Positions 22,670-36,667 of a stretch of DNA of 64,000 nucleotides are shown piece by piece. Position numbers and translations under genes: made by a program. The stretch comes from Nomia melanderi (lineage: Eukaryota > Arthropoda > Insecta > Hymenoptera > Halictidae), in contig NC_135000.1 of NCBI RefSeq assembly GCF_051020985.1, positions 22,970,784 through 23,034,783 on the forward strand, read 5' to 3'. The stretch's first letter is position 1; each line of letters starts with the position of its first letter. Below the pieces are notes generated by a model, which did no database searches, had not been told where the DNA came from, and saw only the letters and a list, made by a program, of their open reading frames with translations.

Positions 22670-25600
22670 GACGGTAGTTGGTAGCTTCTTGTTTTATCGC
22701 GGGCGGTGTTTGAACGCTTAGCTAAGCATTTCGAGGAATCGTTTCATCCTAGGAAACGAAAATGGTAACCTCTATAACACACGAACACACTTCTCTCTTA
22801 ACTTTATAAAAATGATGAAACTAAACGTTGTTTAGTTTCTTAATTCTGGAAATTAAACTCAAGTCCCAAGGTATTCTGTGCATTCTCTCATTATTAAATT
22901 TCTATATTAACGAATCCCAGTGAACAGTATCGATCAAAGTCACCAGCCTCGAGCCTCCAATCTCGATCGTTTCATCATTGCTCGCCGAAAACTCGTACAT
23001 CTCCATCGAAACGAACAACCGGGAGAACACGGTCGCCCCTCGCCGATAAAAAACCATCGGCTGGGACGAGGTGGAGGGCGATGACGTTCGGCTATCGGTC
23101 AATTTAAATTTCGAACAAGGGGTTGCTGGCGTGGGGTACCCGGCGACGAGACACGAAAGAGGACAACACGTTACGAGCCCGAGTAGAAAGGGGAAGGCGG
23201 CGGAGGAGGGCAGGGAGGGTTTGAAAAACAGGAGCACAGCCGGTGCGCGCCAGGGAATTGGACCAATCAGGAGCACCGGTTCCAGCCGTGGCACACTATT
23301 AATCCCGGGGGATTTGCCATGGGGGTTTTTGCGTTCGTGATCCGAACTCGGGGTGGCGTTGCGGTCGGAGCTCTGCGGTTTGATTTATCTCGGCCGGGCC
23401 GCTTCTCACGCAACCGCGATAACTCACCGGCCCTTAATTTCTATTTTTCACCTCCCTCCAGGCCTCCGGCCGGCGCGCCGTCACCCTGTAACCGTGGGAC
23501 AAGCCGACGCCCACGTGAACGCGGCACGCGGATTCGATCTCGGGACGATGTATCGGCTTTTTCGCGACTTCCGCGTCCGAGGATCGATCCCCGACGGGTT
23601 AATTGAACCTCCGTAGCCCCGTTTTTGCGTGTTGCCATTCGTAACATCGTCGAAATCGACCGGCACACGTGGGCGACGCCGGTCGACCGGCTCGATTACC
23701 GCTCGCCGTTATTAATGAGAAGCATTGTTCCGCCTCGTCGTGGGATGAACTTGTTCCTCTCGATTGTCGCCGGGCCCACCGTTTCGCAATTCTTGTCACG
23801 AAGTCTTCTGCGATGACCCTGTAAGTCTTGTTCCTCGGAATCGCCGGGATCCGGATGGCGTCCCCTGTGCAGCCATTGGACCGATTTCCCCGGTCGCGAT
23901 GCAACCAGTTCTGGTCCCACTGGTTTGCCATGCACGCGCTATGATCGCCGGATCGCTCAGGTGTCGCAGCGCCGTGATCGATGGGAAATTATTCTGTTAC
24001 GGGTAATGAATAGGTATCTTGTATTCCGGCTGCAACGCCGGCGCAAGAACGTTCGACCGTGCTATCGCTGCGGTTAACGGCTGACTTGATATTCGATCAA
24101 TTATCGCGCTATGAAATTAATTTATCCGTGACCAATCGATGTCACGATTTTCACGAGATAAGATTTCCGTCGGGAGCGATCTCATTGTGGCGAGTTAATT
24201 TACGGAGCGAGTTTTCATCTCACGGGACATGCGTTTCAATCGGAAGCGTGACGATAAGATTGTAGCCTTCGAAGCGCGGTTTAATTTCAAACAAAAAAGT
24301 AAGTTTCCACCACTTAGAACGTGCACCGTAATTACAAAACGGAATACCGGTTTACTTCTAAAATCTCCACTTTAACGCAGGAAAATGACTCTCTCGCCGT
24401 CCGAATTTCCTAGCCCAACATCCTCAACCCTTAACAAAACGCGCGATTATAAATTCACTGGTAAAAATACCGTACGATAAAAACCGCGACAAATACCCGC
24501 TTCAATTTTCGTTTCACTCGTGTTTACACGCATATGCGTTTCCACAAATATCCCGCCATCTAATTACCGGTGGAAAAAGCCTAAGCGTTTCTAAAGCTCC
24601 GCCGGTCTGCTCATTAACTTCCCATCGCGTGGATCGTCCATGTTCCCACCAATTTTACGCTCGAGACGTGCAATCGCGGAGCCGCGAGGTCCTGCACGGG
24701 TATCAGGCTCGCGTGCAGCGAATGGACGCGCTCGTCCGGCTCGCATATGACGAATCGAAAATCGCTGGACGCGCGGGGCCCAGAAGCACGGCCGCGGTGT
24801 CCATTCTTCCTGGAAAATCAGCGGGGTAATGGGGAACCGTGGGTGGAGCCCTGGTAGCCGCGAGTGGGAGCGTAGACCCGTCTCGAGGAGAGTCAGCGCG
24901 CGGAAAAAGGCGCGGGAGGGCTCGCAAATGACGCCGCGATGACGATGCGCGTGCTGTCCGGCCTCGCGAGCTAGGGAAATGAATAACGATCAGCGGCCGC
25001 TGTTCGTCCGCCAGCGGGGCGTTATCGATTATGATAGCCGCTCGTCACGATCGATCAGAGAATCTGGAACCGGCGAACGATCATCCGTCTTCCGCTTGTT
25101 CGTGCCGCGCGCACGAGCCTGTCGACGGTTCCCCTGCTTCCTTCTTCGAATTCGTCGATTCGATTATTTGGAAATGGATAGCGTTTCATTGTCGATGTTG
25201 TCGTTTATTTGTGGATCTATTTGTGAGCGATCCGCGGGGTATCGAATGTTGGTTATTCTTAATGGATCTTATTGACGGTGAGATTAATTTGAGAATGGAG
25301 GATTGATTTCGTGCATTTCTGGCAATTGTTTGAGGCACGAGGTGTAAGATAGAGAATGTTAGCGACGGTGTTAGTAATTTTCAGATTGGTATTGTGGTCT
25401 CGATGTTTAACGCATATCGCTGTTATCGATAAGTTACCGTAGAAATCAGAAAGTTATTGTTAATCTGTTCTACGGAAAGTTTTCGATTAGCTGAAAGTAA
25501 AATTCCGATTGAAATCGTAAGTCGTAAATAAACTGAACGATTTGAAAAAATATTCTTAATGCACGAATTCGTGATGTTATTCCGGATGATTCATGAGAAG

Positions 25601-28600
25601 ACCCATTAGCAGATTAAATAAAAATAATACTCCCCTTTCTGTAGGATACGGCCGCGACCGCCATGTTGCTGCAGACTTTCTTGCCTTACAAAATACCTAC
25701 GGGAATATTCACAGTGGAATCGTCCGACGCAGCGACACATTTCTGAGCTTACAGAATCGCCCGATAAAAAGCAGCATAGATAAAGCGAACGCTCGGAATA
25801 ATGACTTGATTGATGACGAACACCGGAGCAACTGGAGATAAAGAAACGCCGTGCGTCAGGAGAATTTTCATGCTCGCGCTAATAGGATTCTCGTTGGCGC
25901 GATAATCGATTCGGCACGGTCTCGATGACGTTGACTTAGAACCACGCGGTCCCGTCAGCATTTTTAATCGAGGAAACGCGTCCAAACAATCGTCCGGAAT
26001 TCCCGTCGTCGGTGATCGGTTACGTTTCGTTCGATGTTTATCCGCTCGCCTTAACAACTTTCTTCGTGACGAAATGCTCATGGGTTTCTTAATCACCTGG
26101 GGTCACTCGTTAGAATATCTTAAACGTTTAATAGTACGCGGGACGAAGCGTACACAAGCAAACAGAGCCGTCGGGAAAGCGTAATCGCTGGCCACGAACA
26201 AAAACGACGAAATAAAATTTGACGATGGCAATTGTGGACTCAAGTGTTCTTCGCGGGACCACGGGGAACATTGATACGCCCGGCATTATCGAACGAGAAC
26301 CGTTCCAGAAATTATGATCGGATAACTACGGCGGATCCAAGGCTTCCCGCCCGAGTGAAAGGAAACTCGCGAGGAGCGGAGCCATGGCGACGACGCGGAC
26401 GATTTTTCAGCGTGCAGCAACTGCGCAAACACCGGACGCAACTCGCGGAGCAAACGAACGATTCAGACCTCGTTTCCCTTAAACAATATTGACACAACGT
26501 CTCACCTATTACGCAGCTCTCTTAATTGATTTCAGCGAACCATTAATCGAGCCTCCCCGTCGCTCGAACGTTCGCGTCCTTCCTTCTCATTAATCATGCC
26601 AGTTTCGGTCGTCCCATCGATCACGGAAACACAGCTGTTCCGGTTCCTTAACGAGAAAGTGGGTGTCTGCTTCTTCGTAGATGCGAGAATTCTAATTTCT
26701 CCGGAGAGCTTGATCCGTCACATGATATCGCCGGCTACTCAGCTGGAGTATTTAATTAAATCGGATGTCATCGTCGTTAACACTTAAAAGATAACAAGTT
26801 ACATAATAACGCTTCGTCGAGTCATTTTGCCATTACAAGCTGTAAACATGTGTACCGTGGTTGTAGATGGAAGTGAAGGTAACACGCATATAAAGAGAAA
26901 TTTCAGCTTATAGGCTAAATGAAGTGTTTCTCATTAAAACGAAGACGAAACTTTATTAATCAACGTGATAGTTGTAACGTTAATTGTCAGAGCAATTAGG
27001 AATACTGCCTCGAGGAAGGAGCGATTGTATTCGTACGATCACGCGATGAAAGCCAAGCAACAAAGCAAAATAACAGTGGACGGAGGTACTAAATACCCGG
27101 CGTGAAAGAACGGGAATGGAAGATTTCATTAAAGGATCACGCCGCGCGAAACCGGGCCGACGAAACTCGGTGTCCGTTGCCAAACTGAAAAAGGTGATCC
27201 GACAGAACGAGGTCTCCCGGGAAGAGCTGGCAATTACGAGCTTCGAATTGTCCAGGGATTAATCGCGAATGAACCGTACACGACGTTCCTTCGGGGCTTA
27301 AAAAGACCGAGGCGAGGCAATTACGTCGGCAATTGTCTAAATTGAGTCCGAGGAACTGTTGTCCCGGCGAATTGATAGAGTCAACTGGCTAATTGCCGTT
27401 GAAAATTTCTGCGTGACAGAGAAAACCGCTGTCGCTTTCTATCGCCGCTATTGTCCTCAACGCGTAAATTGAAACTTTAACGAAGAATATTAATTATTCT
27501 CAAACGGTATATCCTATAACGACATAAAACGTAATCGAAATATCGAAAGTTTTTAAATGAGAGAAACTCTATTACACAAACATTTCCCTCTATCGTAAAA
27601 TAGAAATGCAAAAATATATCTAAATCTACTCTCAGATATTAACTCGTCAAACGTTTAGCATATGATTTAATACAATATCTTATATAATATCCGTATTCCA
27701 TCAACCGAGACTACGTCCAAGGCTCCTCTCCAATATATCAACGAAAAATATTTCTCCAGGAACGTTGGCGACCCCCTGTCACACAGCTGTCGCCGTTTCC
27801 TCCGCAAAATCGGGTAAAAACACGGCGAACGGAAAGCAGTCGATTGTATTGAATCGCGAAGGAGGACTCTATAACGATAGACCTTTCGGTAGGTGGAGCC
27901 TGGCCAGCCAGGGTGTGGCCCCTGAGGAAACCAAGGGTAGTTAGTGCACGCGGCGAGCAGCGGTAGTGGGGCTGAAAATGATTTAGGGTTCTTTGCAGAG
28001 GGGTGGTGGGGATATGGCCGACCGGGACAGGGGGTTGGTTTCAATATGAGCCAGCTGGCGCCTCGCACGAGGATCATCTCTGATACCTATGTTCCATTTT
28101 CGATGTGAGCCGGCTTTACATCCCCACGGTTTTCCTCGCGGCGCGCCGGGGAAAAAAAGACAACGGTCGCGACGCGGATGAGACCAGATTTCAAGGGGGC
28201 GCGTCGCTCGGGAACTCGTGACCACGCGATATCAAAGGGTTGACTTTATTGCGGAGGGTATTCAGAGGTAGTTTCGTCCACGGCCACGGAAACGGTTGGT
28301 ATTCGCTGACAGGAAGGCAGCTAGTGAGGATGTCGGTTAGATCGAAAGAGTCTGCCAGAATCCTTGATTTTTAGCACTTTTATTATGTCCTGTATAATAT
28401 CGCAATAGTGAATCTTGATATGTCTAACACCGTTCCTTTGTGACTCCAGCATTTAGATTTGCTCAATTACGTCCCCTTTCACAACAGAAACAATTTCCTC
28501 GGAGCAATATTAGCATACCCAAACTACCTACGAACACCAATTTACCTAACAGCACGAAACACACCGACTTCGAGCCTTGTCTAAATCAAGTCTTAATGAC

Positions 28601-28884
28601 CACCTGGTCTAGCATTCTTCACCCCGAGACTATATATCTCAAAGAAGCTTCGGTATCTTCGAGAAAGCAAATTACACTTTGAGCCAGCTCTTGACATAAA
28701 AGACACGCACGGTCCGGGTCCCGGATGATTCGAAGAGTCGGCTGGGGCGCACGCGACCCGACGCCGTCAGCGAACGTCGCGTGAAAGGGAAGCAACGAGA
28801 GGACTCCGCCGACGGTTTCTAGCCGAGGAAGAATAACGGAGAAAAAAGGAGAAGATCGTCGGTCCCGCGAGAGGACTGGATGAA
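22670..28884. other. Long non-coding stretch, GC-rich in 22.98-23.96 kb
   Basis: I found no chained exons, RNA genes or repeats here. The CpG-rich part at 22980-23960 has overlapping frames on several strands, as expected of stop-poor DNA. A CTCAACCCTTAAC at about 24423 resembles the MITE end at 12782 with one change in the TTAA and no partner. CCGCCATGTT at about 25659 is a Pho/YY1-type word. Confidence 0.35.
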
Positions 28885-28908
28885 TGGCAGGACACGCGTG
28901 TCCTGCCA
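28885..28908. other. Perfect 24-bp palindrome
   Basis: The 12-base half-site TGGCAGGACACG is followed immediately by its exact reverse complement, with no spacer. Random expectation for a 24-bp perfect palindrome in 64 kb is about 0.004. It could be a dimeric transcription-factor site or a cruciform, or a junction from a repeat. No second copy was found. Confidence 0.8.
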
Positions 28909-31565
28909 GCAGGAGACGCTGGCTCCGCTCGTAGGAGGAATCGAGACGAAAGGCAGCGCCCTTGGAGTGACAATGAAAGGGCCGGGACAACTGAAAACAC
29001 GGCTACCGCCCACTCGATCGTTTGTACCGGCGTATTGTCGTTGTTTGTTGTTGGCGCGACCGTTGTCGACGTCACCGCGACGCACAATGCGCGCCACCGG
29101 CCACCGACACAGCCATGGATTTGTCCTGCGGCCGGGCCACCCTGCAGGATCGTCACAATGGCGGACGCGTCTCCCGATCGTCCGCGTGTGTCGCGCAACA
29201 CTGGGTTCACGGGGTGCCTGCTGACTTCTCTTTCTTCCTTTTCTCATTCCTTGCTTCTGCTTCTGTTGTTCGGGCATTCTTCATTTCTTTTTAAAGGATG
29301 CTTCTCCATCCATCGATCGAGAGGTCTAAGACTTTCGGAGTACATTTCTCTATCTCTTTTTTCGGTTCCTTGCACGTTCCTGGGATATACGAGAATCTAT
29401 TTATAGAACGTGAATCGTTTGTAAACGAGAATATTTATGTGTATCAAGGATATCGTTCATTGAAAGGAATTTGGAATTCCGTGACGTTTAAAATTTGGTA
29501 ATATTTGTAAAAAGAATTGAACGCCTCGACTCGCGGACTAACCTCCTTCGGAGCTATTGAAAGTATCTGATGAAAACTGGTGACAGTCCTGCTTTCTAAT
29601 CGAACAATATTTAAATTACAAAATATATCGTCTACGCGTGGATAACGAGACGGTCAGAGTGTGAATGAATGTCTCTTCGTTCCTGTTTACCATGTAATCT
29701 TTCCAACCAATTAGTTTCCCCATCCTATTAAGTTCTTCCTCTTCTCTATGCGACCGTTTGGATGTACCCACGGAATACGCGAAGCGTTTCGAAACTCGGA
29801 TTGGAAGAGTAGAAGTCGACATCGGAGTGAGGAGGGTCGAAGATATCGTTATCGGCGCCGTTCCGAGGCTTTCGTTCCTCGTTAGGCGTTTCCTCTGCAT
29901 GGCGTATCGTTCTCCCAGCGGTTTTCGTAAGACACGCACGAGCTGTTCCTCGCCTGTGTCTCAAAAGTTGCCGACACAATGAGACGAGCACCGCGAATCG
30001 TCCGAGCAGCCACGTTTCCAGCACCTGGCAGCCCCGAAGCGTTCGCCCCTTAGAAATCGGAAATACAAATTGTCGGCGAGAGAACATCGGGCAAACCACG
30101 TCGCGTGGTTCGCCGGGGAAAAGCCACAAATCACCCGACCCTGCCTTTTCTTCTCCGTTCTGCGATCCGGCCTGGCAGCACGATCCGATCTAAAATGACG
30201 CTAACGAGGTTCCTTGACGACCGTCAGCCGAGGCCGTGCTTAGCATAGATTCTGCACGCGCCTCCGCTGCACGAAACTACGCTTCCACCGCAACATTCTT
30301 CATGCACGAGCTCACTCAGACGATAACCAGGACTTGATATTTCTATATCCTCCATTAAGATATCTTCTATAAAACCAATCGAACGATTATTCACGGCCAG
30401 CTGAATCTCGACCCTCTTCTGCTCGATCGATCCCCTGAATTTTTGTTTCAATGTTGCTACATAGAGATATACGTGACTAATGGTGTATAGGATATTTAAA
30501 TCGACATGGAGAGATATTGTTGTAGCGATAAACTATTTAAAAGAGACAAAGATGGTTTATTTATTGAGAATTGTGTCTATTTGATGGTTCTTTAAGAATC
30601 AACGATCGACGGAAGAGATTCTTTAATGAATTTTTTAACGGTAGAAACATATTAATGTATAATGTACTTAATTATTCAACGAATATCCTGTTACGCATGA
30701 TAGGATCTACTGTATAGCCAGCCTTACCCATGAATTCAGTGGCAGGTCTAAGAAAGAACTCCTATCCCTTCCATTCCTTTCTCAATTTCCAGATTACCAA
30801 TTACAGCCTCCCAAACGAAAACCTAGAACGCGCCATCTTCAAATGCCACCAAAAAGGACGGGGTAAACAAAGATTGTAAAAGGAGAAGAAGAAGATTCCC
30901 CCCTCAGGCTATTAAATCCTCTCTTCTCTTTATTTCCAACGACCGATCGGCCTCGCCGGGCACCAAAAAACCGCTTTCGAGGCGAACAGTAGTTTCTCCG
31001 TTCCACTGGAAAAGGAACCCGATCGTCGGGAGGTATCCACTTACACGGGCCGTCTTTCCCGATATCAGCGCCGCGTCGCCATACTGGTTCGTTTCGGGAT
31101 AAAAATCAAATTTTCACCTTTTACGATCGAGAAAACGTTGCAGGAGCAACGATTAATGAAATCTCATGAAAATGTCATGGAAAAACATTGCTCGCTTATA
31201 ACAAGTTCCATTGAAAGTAATAAAATATAACTATTCTCACCATACAGAAACTTTGCCTCCTTTGAAAACCTGTGTATCGACGGAAGTTTCGATTACTATA
31301 AATAAACGCCGTACGACAGGCAGTCGTTGCCGCTTACTTATTGTTTTCACTGGCACGTCTTATTCACCTAGCACTATTTACGAACATGTCTATGAATTTT
31401 ATTATCGTCAATGCGAGAGTTGGCTCTTTCATTTTTGTCCCGGATCGACTGTGCGGACCTCGGCGCGCCGGTGAGTGTTTAAGGAAAGTAAAAAGGGAGG
31501 AATCGAAAGAGAAAAAGAGAGACGGAGGGCGTCTCGAAGTTGTTCAGGTTCTCTCCTCCCTCTCC
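28909..31565. other. Non-coding stretch, nothing firm
   Basis: Overlapping open frames at 28767-29406 on both strands lie in GC-rich then T-rich DNA and lack domain character. The segment 30460-30720 is AT-rich. CGCCATCTTC at 30832 is a Pho/YY1-type word. Confidence 0.35.
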
Positions 31566-31655
31566 AAGAGAAGGCGAAGAAGAAGAAACAGAAGGAGGAG
31601 AGGAAGAAGGCGAGGAAGAAGAGAAGAAGAAGAGATGAATAAGAATAAGAGGGGA
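31566..31655 (+). repeat. GAA/GAG purine tract
   Basis: Imperfect GAA, GAG and AAG triplets form an almost pure purine tract on the plus strand, the mirror of the CTT tract at 20.1 kb. It gives lysine/arginine/glutamate-rich chance frames. Confidence 0.85.
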
Positions 31656-31955
31656 TGCTGTGGTGTGCGCGTTGTCGTCCTCTCTCGCGTCCGTCTCTGG
31701 TAGCGCTTGTCGGTGGAGGCACCGGTACGAGAGAGCCGATTAGCCCCGAGATCGTGTTATATTCCCCCGTGGGCGAGGGCGGGCGGTCGCGCGGGCAGAA
31801 ACGGACGATCCTGCCCGAGGACATAATTTACGCTGGGAAAGGGCGAGTAGCGACAGCATTAGTAGCTAAGTGGGGCCCTACGTTATCCTATATCCCCGGA
31901 CCCCGTGGATTGCGCCTCCTCGCCTGTATATACACGCACCGCTGGTAAACCAAAA

Positions 31956-31993
31956 GGGGGTGGTGGGGGAAGGAGTCGGTGGGGAGGAAAGGG
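31956..31993 (+). other. G-rich cluster, relaxed G-quadruplex motif
   Basis: Runs of G5, G5, G4 and G3 fall within 38 bases, one spacer being 11 bases. It fits a relaxed rather than a canonical quadruplex pattern. Confidence 0.4.
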
Positions 31994-33570
31994 ACCCACT
32001 CGGATATATGCTCCTCGAGGTGATTCCTATCTGCCGCTGGCACCCGCCACGCCGGGAAGAACACCGAGACCCATTCAGATTACGATCTTCCTCCCTAAGC
32101 GACTGGGAGAGTCGGGCCCATTTAAGGCACGAGAAAAACGAACCGGCGCGCAGTGGTCCGAATCGAAAAAGTTAGCGACATTTTGGCGAAAAATCGACTT
32201 ACCACTATCGACATCCACTGAATTTCTATCGACTCCTAAATGTCCGTAAGTCCTAGAAATAAAGAGATTTATGTATTTTAAAATGTTTCAGTGATACTAC
32301 TTAATATTTTCACCTCGCTTTTTTATTAAAAAGCAGACTTGCGATGGAGAATATCCTTTTTGATGTTTTCAACATTTTTTACTTCTGAGAAAAGGTGTGA
32401 TTTAGATTCCTTAGAATTCGTCTTTCTAACGAATTGGAATAGATATTTCGTGTAAATCTTTCTTTGAAAAATCCGGCGACGATCATTTCCGTAATCATTC
32501 GATTCTTCGAGGTACATTATATTCCGCTAAGCAGTGGACTTCGTACCGCTTCTCGGTTATTGTTGGAAGACCTCGAGCAGCGTATAGCCGGCAGAATCAG
32601 TCCACGAGCGCGACACCTTCTCCCCCTCCTTTCAGAGAGCGCTCTCGGATCCGCGTTACACCGACCACCTATTACCATTTCGTTTCGAGCCCCTTTGTCT
32701 CCGGTCCCGTGAACCACCTTATTCGAAGATAATGGTGAAGTTGAAGGTGGTGCGGCGGTGTCCATGATTGGCTCTGTTTTCGTAGCGGACCCATGGCCAA
32801 AACGATTGGCCTCTTTCGAAAGCTACCGGTGAAGTAACTGGAACCAAATGTCTACCGACGAATTTTTCGTTATTAGCCCGGCCTGTCGTAAAAAGCTGCC
32901 ACACAGAAGTACTGCTGGATACTGGGAAACGAACATCGTCTTTCGCAGATCAAGTTTGGAGTCAGTGCGAGCCAATGATCCGTATTACTGTATCATTCAA
33001 GATTCCCGTCACGTAATTTGTTTCACGCAATTTTTCGAATCTGAATCTCGATCGCGAATAAAACAAAGAGAACCAACAAATCTTCGTTAAGATTAACAAT
33101 TCGTTGCATTTGACACGTGCTGTAATTCTCGATATCCCACGGGAATCTGCATAAACATAAATACCCTTCCACTTTCTACCTTGTCATCCGCTGTTTTAAC
33201 AATGAAGCTCCCCATAAAAACAGGTGATTATCTCGACGTTCCGACGTACCGCTAAAAATCAACGTTCGCCACCTGCCTGCCAAGTGATTCCCGAGCGGAT
33301 CCACAATATCCGATATAAGGTATCCGCGTCGGTTGCACGGGTCGCGCGGACCGTTCGCCGATTATTTTCTGACGGTTGATGCGCGAAGTTCTGGTACCCG
33401 GAGCGATACCGGGTAGCGCAAGGTGCAAGGTGGAACGTCGGTCGCGGGAGTCGAGGGGTAGCGTTGCGGTCGGTGTCCAGGTGGTCAGCGCCATCAGAGA
33501 CGGCCGCGAAGACGTCGGGGTTACAGGACGAGGGGGAGGAGAGGGTTCGACGGGTTTCGGGAGAAGGACT
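31994..33570. other. Non-coding stretch, nothing firm
   Basis: The open frame 32848-33090 (80 codons, starts MSTDEFFVISP) looks slightly protein-like but has no domain, homology or neighbouring exon that I can point to. The segment 32260-32470 is AT-rich. Confidence 0.3.
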
Positions 33571-33598
33571 GGGCGCAGAGGGGACAGGGGGAGAGGGG
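33571..33598 (+). other. Canonical G-quadruplex motif
   Basis: Four G-runs of 3, 4, 5 and 4 are separated by loops of 6, 3 and 3 bases, meeting the usual G3+N1-7 rule. Further G-runs extend upstream to 33517. The tract is G-rich on the plus strand only. Confidence 0.6.
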
Positions 33599-34022
33599 TG
33601 GTGGCAAGTTTAAACGTTAAGCCGAAAGTTTCACGAGGCTGGAAACTGGAGAGAAGCCGGGGCCACGATCTAATCTACCGGGATTTATCCTCTCCGGCCC
33701 CCTTTCGGCGCCATAATATCCGCGGCCGCAGCTGCTGCCGTTTCGGCGATCCTTTCTGGTAGGCGGCGACTTATCTCTACTTTACGACGGACTACGTTCG
33801 ACGCTTAAGGTCGAATCCGGTCGGTGCTGCGCGCCACAAGATAAAATGGTGGTCCACCGTTCGTGCTGGTGGCCATTTTGCTTCTAATTAATTGGCGGGA
33901 CTGCTCGCCAGTCGGCCACCTAAAACCCTTCGCCCCTGGTCTGACTGCTCTCTCGCTCGCTCTATCTCTCGCTTTACACGCATCTCCCTTTCTCTCTTTC
34001 CTTTTCCTTTCTCCTTCCACCG

Positions 34023-34034
34023 CCCCCCCCCCCC
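34023..34034 (+). repeat. C12 homopolymer run
   Basis: Twelve consecutive C at the end of a pyrimidine-rich tract (33948-34040). Length is prone to replication and sequencing error. Confidence 0.9.
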
Positions 34035-36667
34035 TAACTCCAAGTTTCCCGCCTTAATGTATTCGGATACCTATCTTACGGATACCTCTCGCCACGAGAC
34101 ACGATTCACGTTTAAATTTCACATTGACTGACGATTCAATGCCGCGGTACCTAACCGATCCGCCGGGGCCGTAAATGTAAATCCCGGGACGGGAAGGAAG
34201 ACGCTAACGTTCCCGGGGCCCATGTGTCACCGACCCGCGTGTTCACGCGGCGAGACGCGCGTCTCCCGAGACTCTTTCTCCTTCTTTCTCTCTTCCTCCG
34301 CTCGATACTTTGATGCCATTCCGCGGCTCTCCCGCGTCGACGCCTGTTCCACGCGCATTACAATGTAAGTATGCACGCGCGTACTCACCTGGCGAATGCG
34401 TTGCGGCGTCTACCGGCATACGCGTCGCCCTCTCCGCGCGAGAAGACGCGAACCTGCGCACCGGTGCGGCGGTGATATTTCATTCGAGCGGACGCTCGAC
34501 TGCGAGGAATCCGCCGTTCGAGGCTAGTACCGCTGACCATCAATGGAGACATATTTTTATCAGCACTACGAAACTGAAGCGGCTTTCGGAGAACGCGTCT
34601 CTGTGTATTGGGGACTTTTGTGATCTAGTTATATTACATGACACGTGAAATTTTAGGAATTACGTGTCTTAATATTGGATCTTTAACTTCTTGATTTGAT
34701 ATCGATGAGAATGTGCTTCAATTAATTCCAATTCACATGAGTAGAACCAGTTCAGTTTGCGGTGGTATCGGATTACGAGTCTTCATGCAAATTCCCATTT
34801 TCATTGCATCAACATTGAAATATAAAAATGTTGCTAACGGAAAGATTCCTACTGGCAAAGATAACTTAAAGGATGTTTCAAAGTTCAACTCGTCACTTAT
34901 CAACCTTCATTTTCCGATTATACACTTTTTACTATGTATAAAAACTGTCAAGAAATATCGCATTATTAATATACGTTTAGTTAGTCATTCCGGTCATTAA
35001 CGTTCAAAATGTCCCAAGATTTTCCGATCCAACCGCAAGTCAGCGAATAGAAAATATTACAGGCCAATCTGGCGCGTTCTTCGTACAAAGTATCGAAGAT
35101 GAAACATCCTCGTCGATCGAGAAACCAGTTTCGTTCGACGCGACGACAGTAATTCACGTGTGCACGCCGTCCATAACTGTTCGCGTTTGTTTTAATTGTC
35201 AGAGCCCCGTAGGTTGCGCGCGTGACTCGGTGTTCCCTGATCGATCCCTGTCGATTTCATTTTACTATCTCAATGGACAGCGATCGTCCGTTCGGGAGCC
35301 GAAGGTCGTCAACGGCTCGCGTTTCGGTGGCGATCGAAAACGAAAGGAAGCGTGGATTTTCTGTGACGAGAGGTGCCGCTAATCGGCCCGTTCGCCATGT
35401 TCGAGGCGAACCGTGCTTACCCAATCGTAACGGTAGGAAGAATTCCCCACGCCGACAATTACAGCCAATTACAGGTAGACGGAGGCGCAAGACCGATTAA
35501 ACGCAGGCCAACGATGGCCGATCGAAAATCGACCGATGCGCGCACGCGATCCCCGCGGCTCGCCGGAAAGAAACTTCGCCGCGGCGGCCTTCCTTTCGAT
35601 AAAGTGATTATTGGAATGTCGAAAGGCGCTCTCCTGTCAATAGACAGCTCGCCGAGCGAGAGGATCGTTGCGTTGTTGTATCATCGAGATGTTCCAGGGG
35701 TAGATACTTTGACACTCTACAGTTTAACTTGCCTTATGATTTACTTCTCCACTACGATAAAACGACTTTGTCATTAATGATTCATTAAGGAAGAAAACAA
35801 ACTTACACGCATATTTTATATCAATCTTTGCTCCAAAGTGTAATAATTGATAACAAAAGTAATATTCAATTTGAATTCAAACGGATCGAACAAACGTCTA
35901 TGCTAGTTCAATTCTGTTTGAAATCTGCACCACGTGTAAGACAAGGGGTTAAAAGTTTGGGAACGGTTAAATGAAATGTTTGAAAGTACTTTATAAGAAT
36001 TTGATATATTCGTAGGTGTTGCGATATTTTATAGTTCACTTTTAATTCTAATATCGTTGACTATTGTTCAAATAGAATAATGTTCCGATGGAATATAATT
36101 CTCCACTGTTTAAACGTTCGAAAGCTTTGATTAAATGAAACTTCTGGCAACTTTCATATAAATAAGGATTAATTACCGCCTCGGAGCAATATTGTCAGAC
36201 AAAGTATACCAGCTCGTTAATAAAACGGGATTATGCTTTCGATGAAATATTAATTCTACCGGGTAGCACTTCGCTCGATTAAAAACCTTCGCATGCTCTG
36301 AATTTCCGATCAGCAATGTACACGAGCGTAATGAACTTCCAAATAAGTAAACGCAACTTGGTTGCACTCCCATGATGTATGGTCGAAAACGACATGGTCG
36401 CGCGGGCAAATTGCAGCCGTGGTACGGCGGTATTTCCAATTAAGGTCACGAACCCGACGCGCAGGAAGCGCCTTCGCGTTTTCGGCTGGATAGTCCCGAT
36501 CTCGGTTCCCGATATTAAAATAATCATGGTTTCCCGTGACCGGGATAATTGCGGGTAATTGCGAAAGCGGTTCGCCGAGTCGATCGTAATTTACGTGCAA
36601 CTGGACGACTGCGCTGTCTCTGTCTGCGGCGCGGACGTCTCTGTTTCTCATGATCGACCATCGTCTC
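34035..36667. other. Non-coding stretch, nothing firm
   Basis: CpG-rich near 34.1-34.5 and 35.2-35.6 kb, AT-rich at 34.65-35.0 and 35.75-36.2 kb. No chained exons, RNA genes or repeats were found. The 150-codon minus-strand frame at 36310-36762 is arginine-rich and unsupported. Confidence 0.35.
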
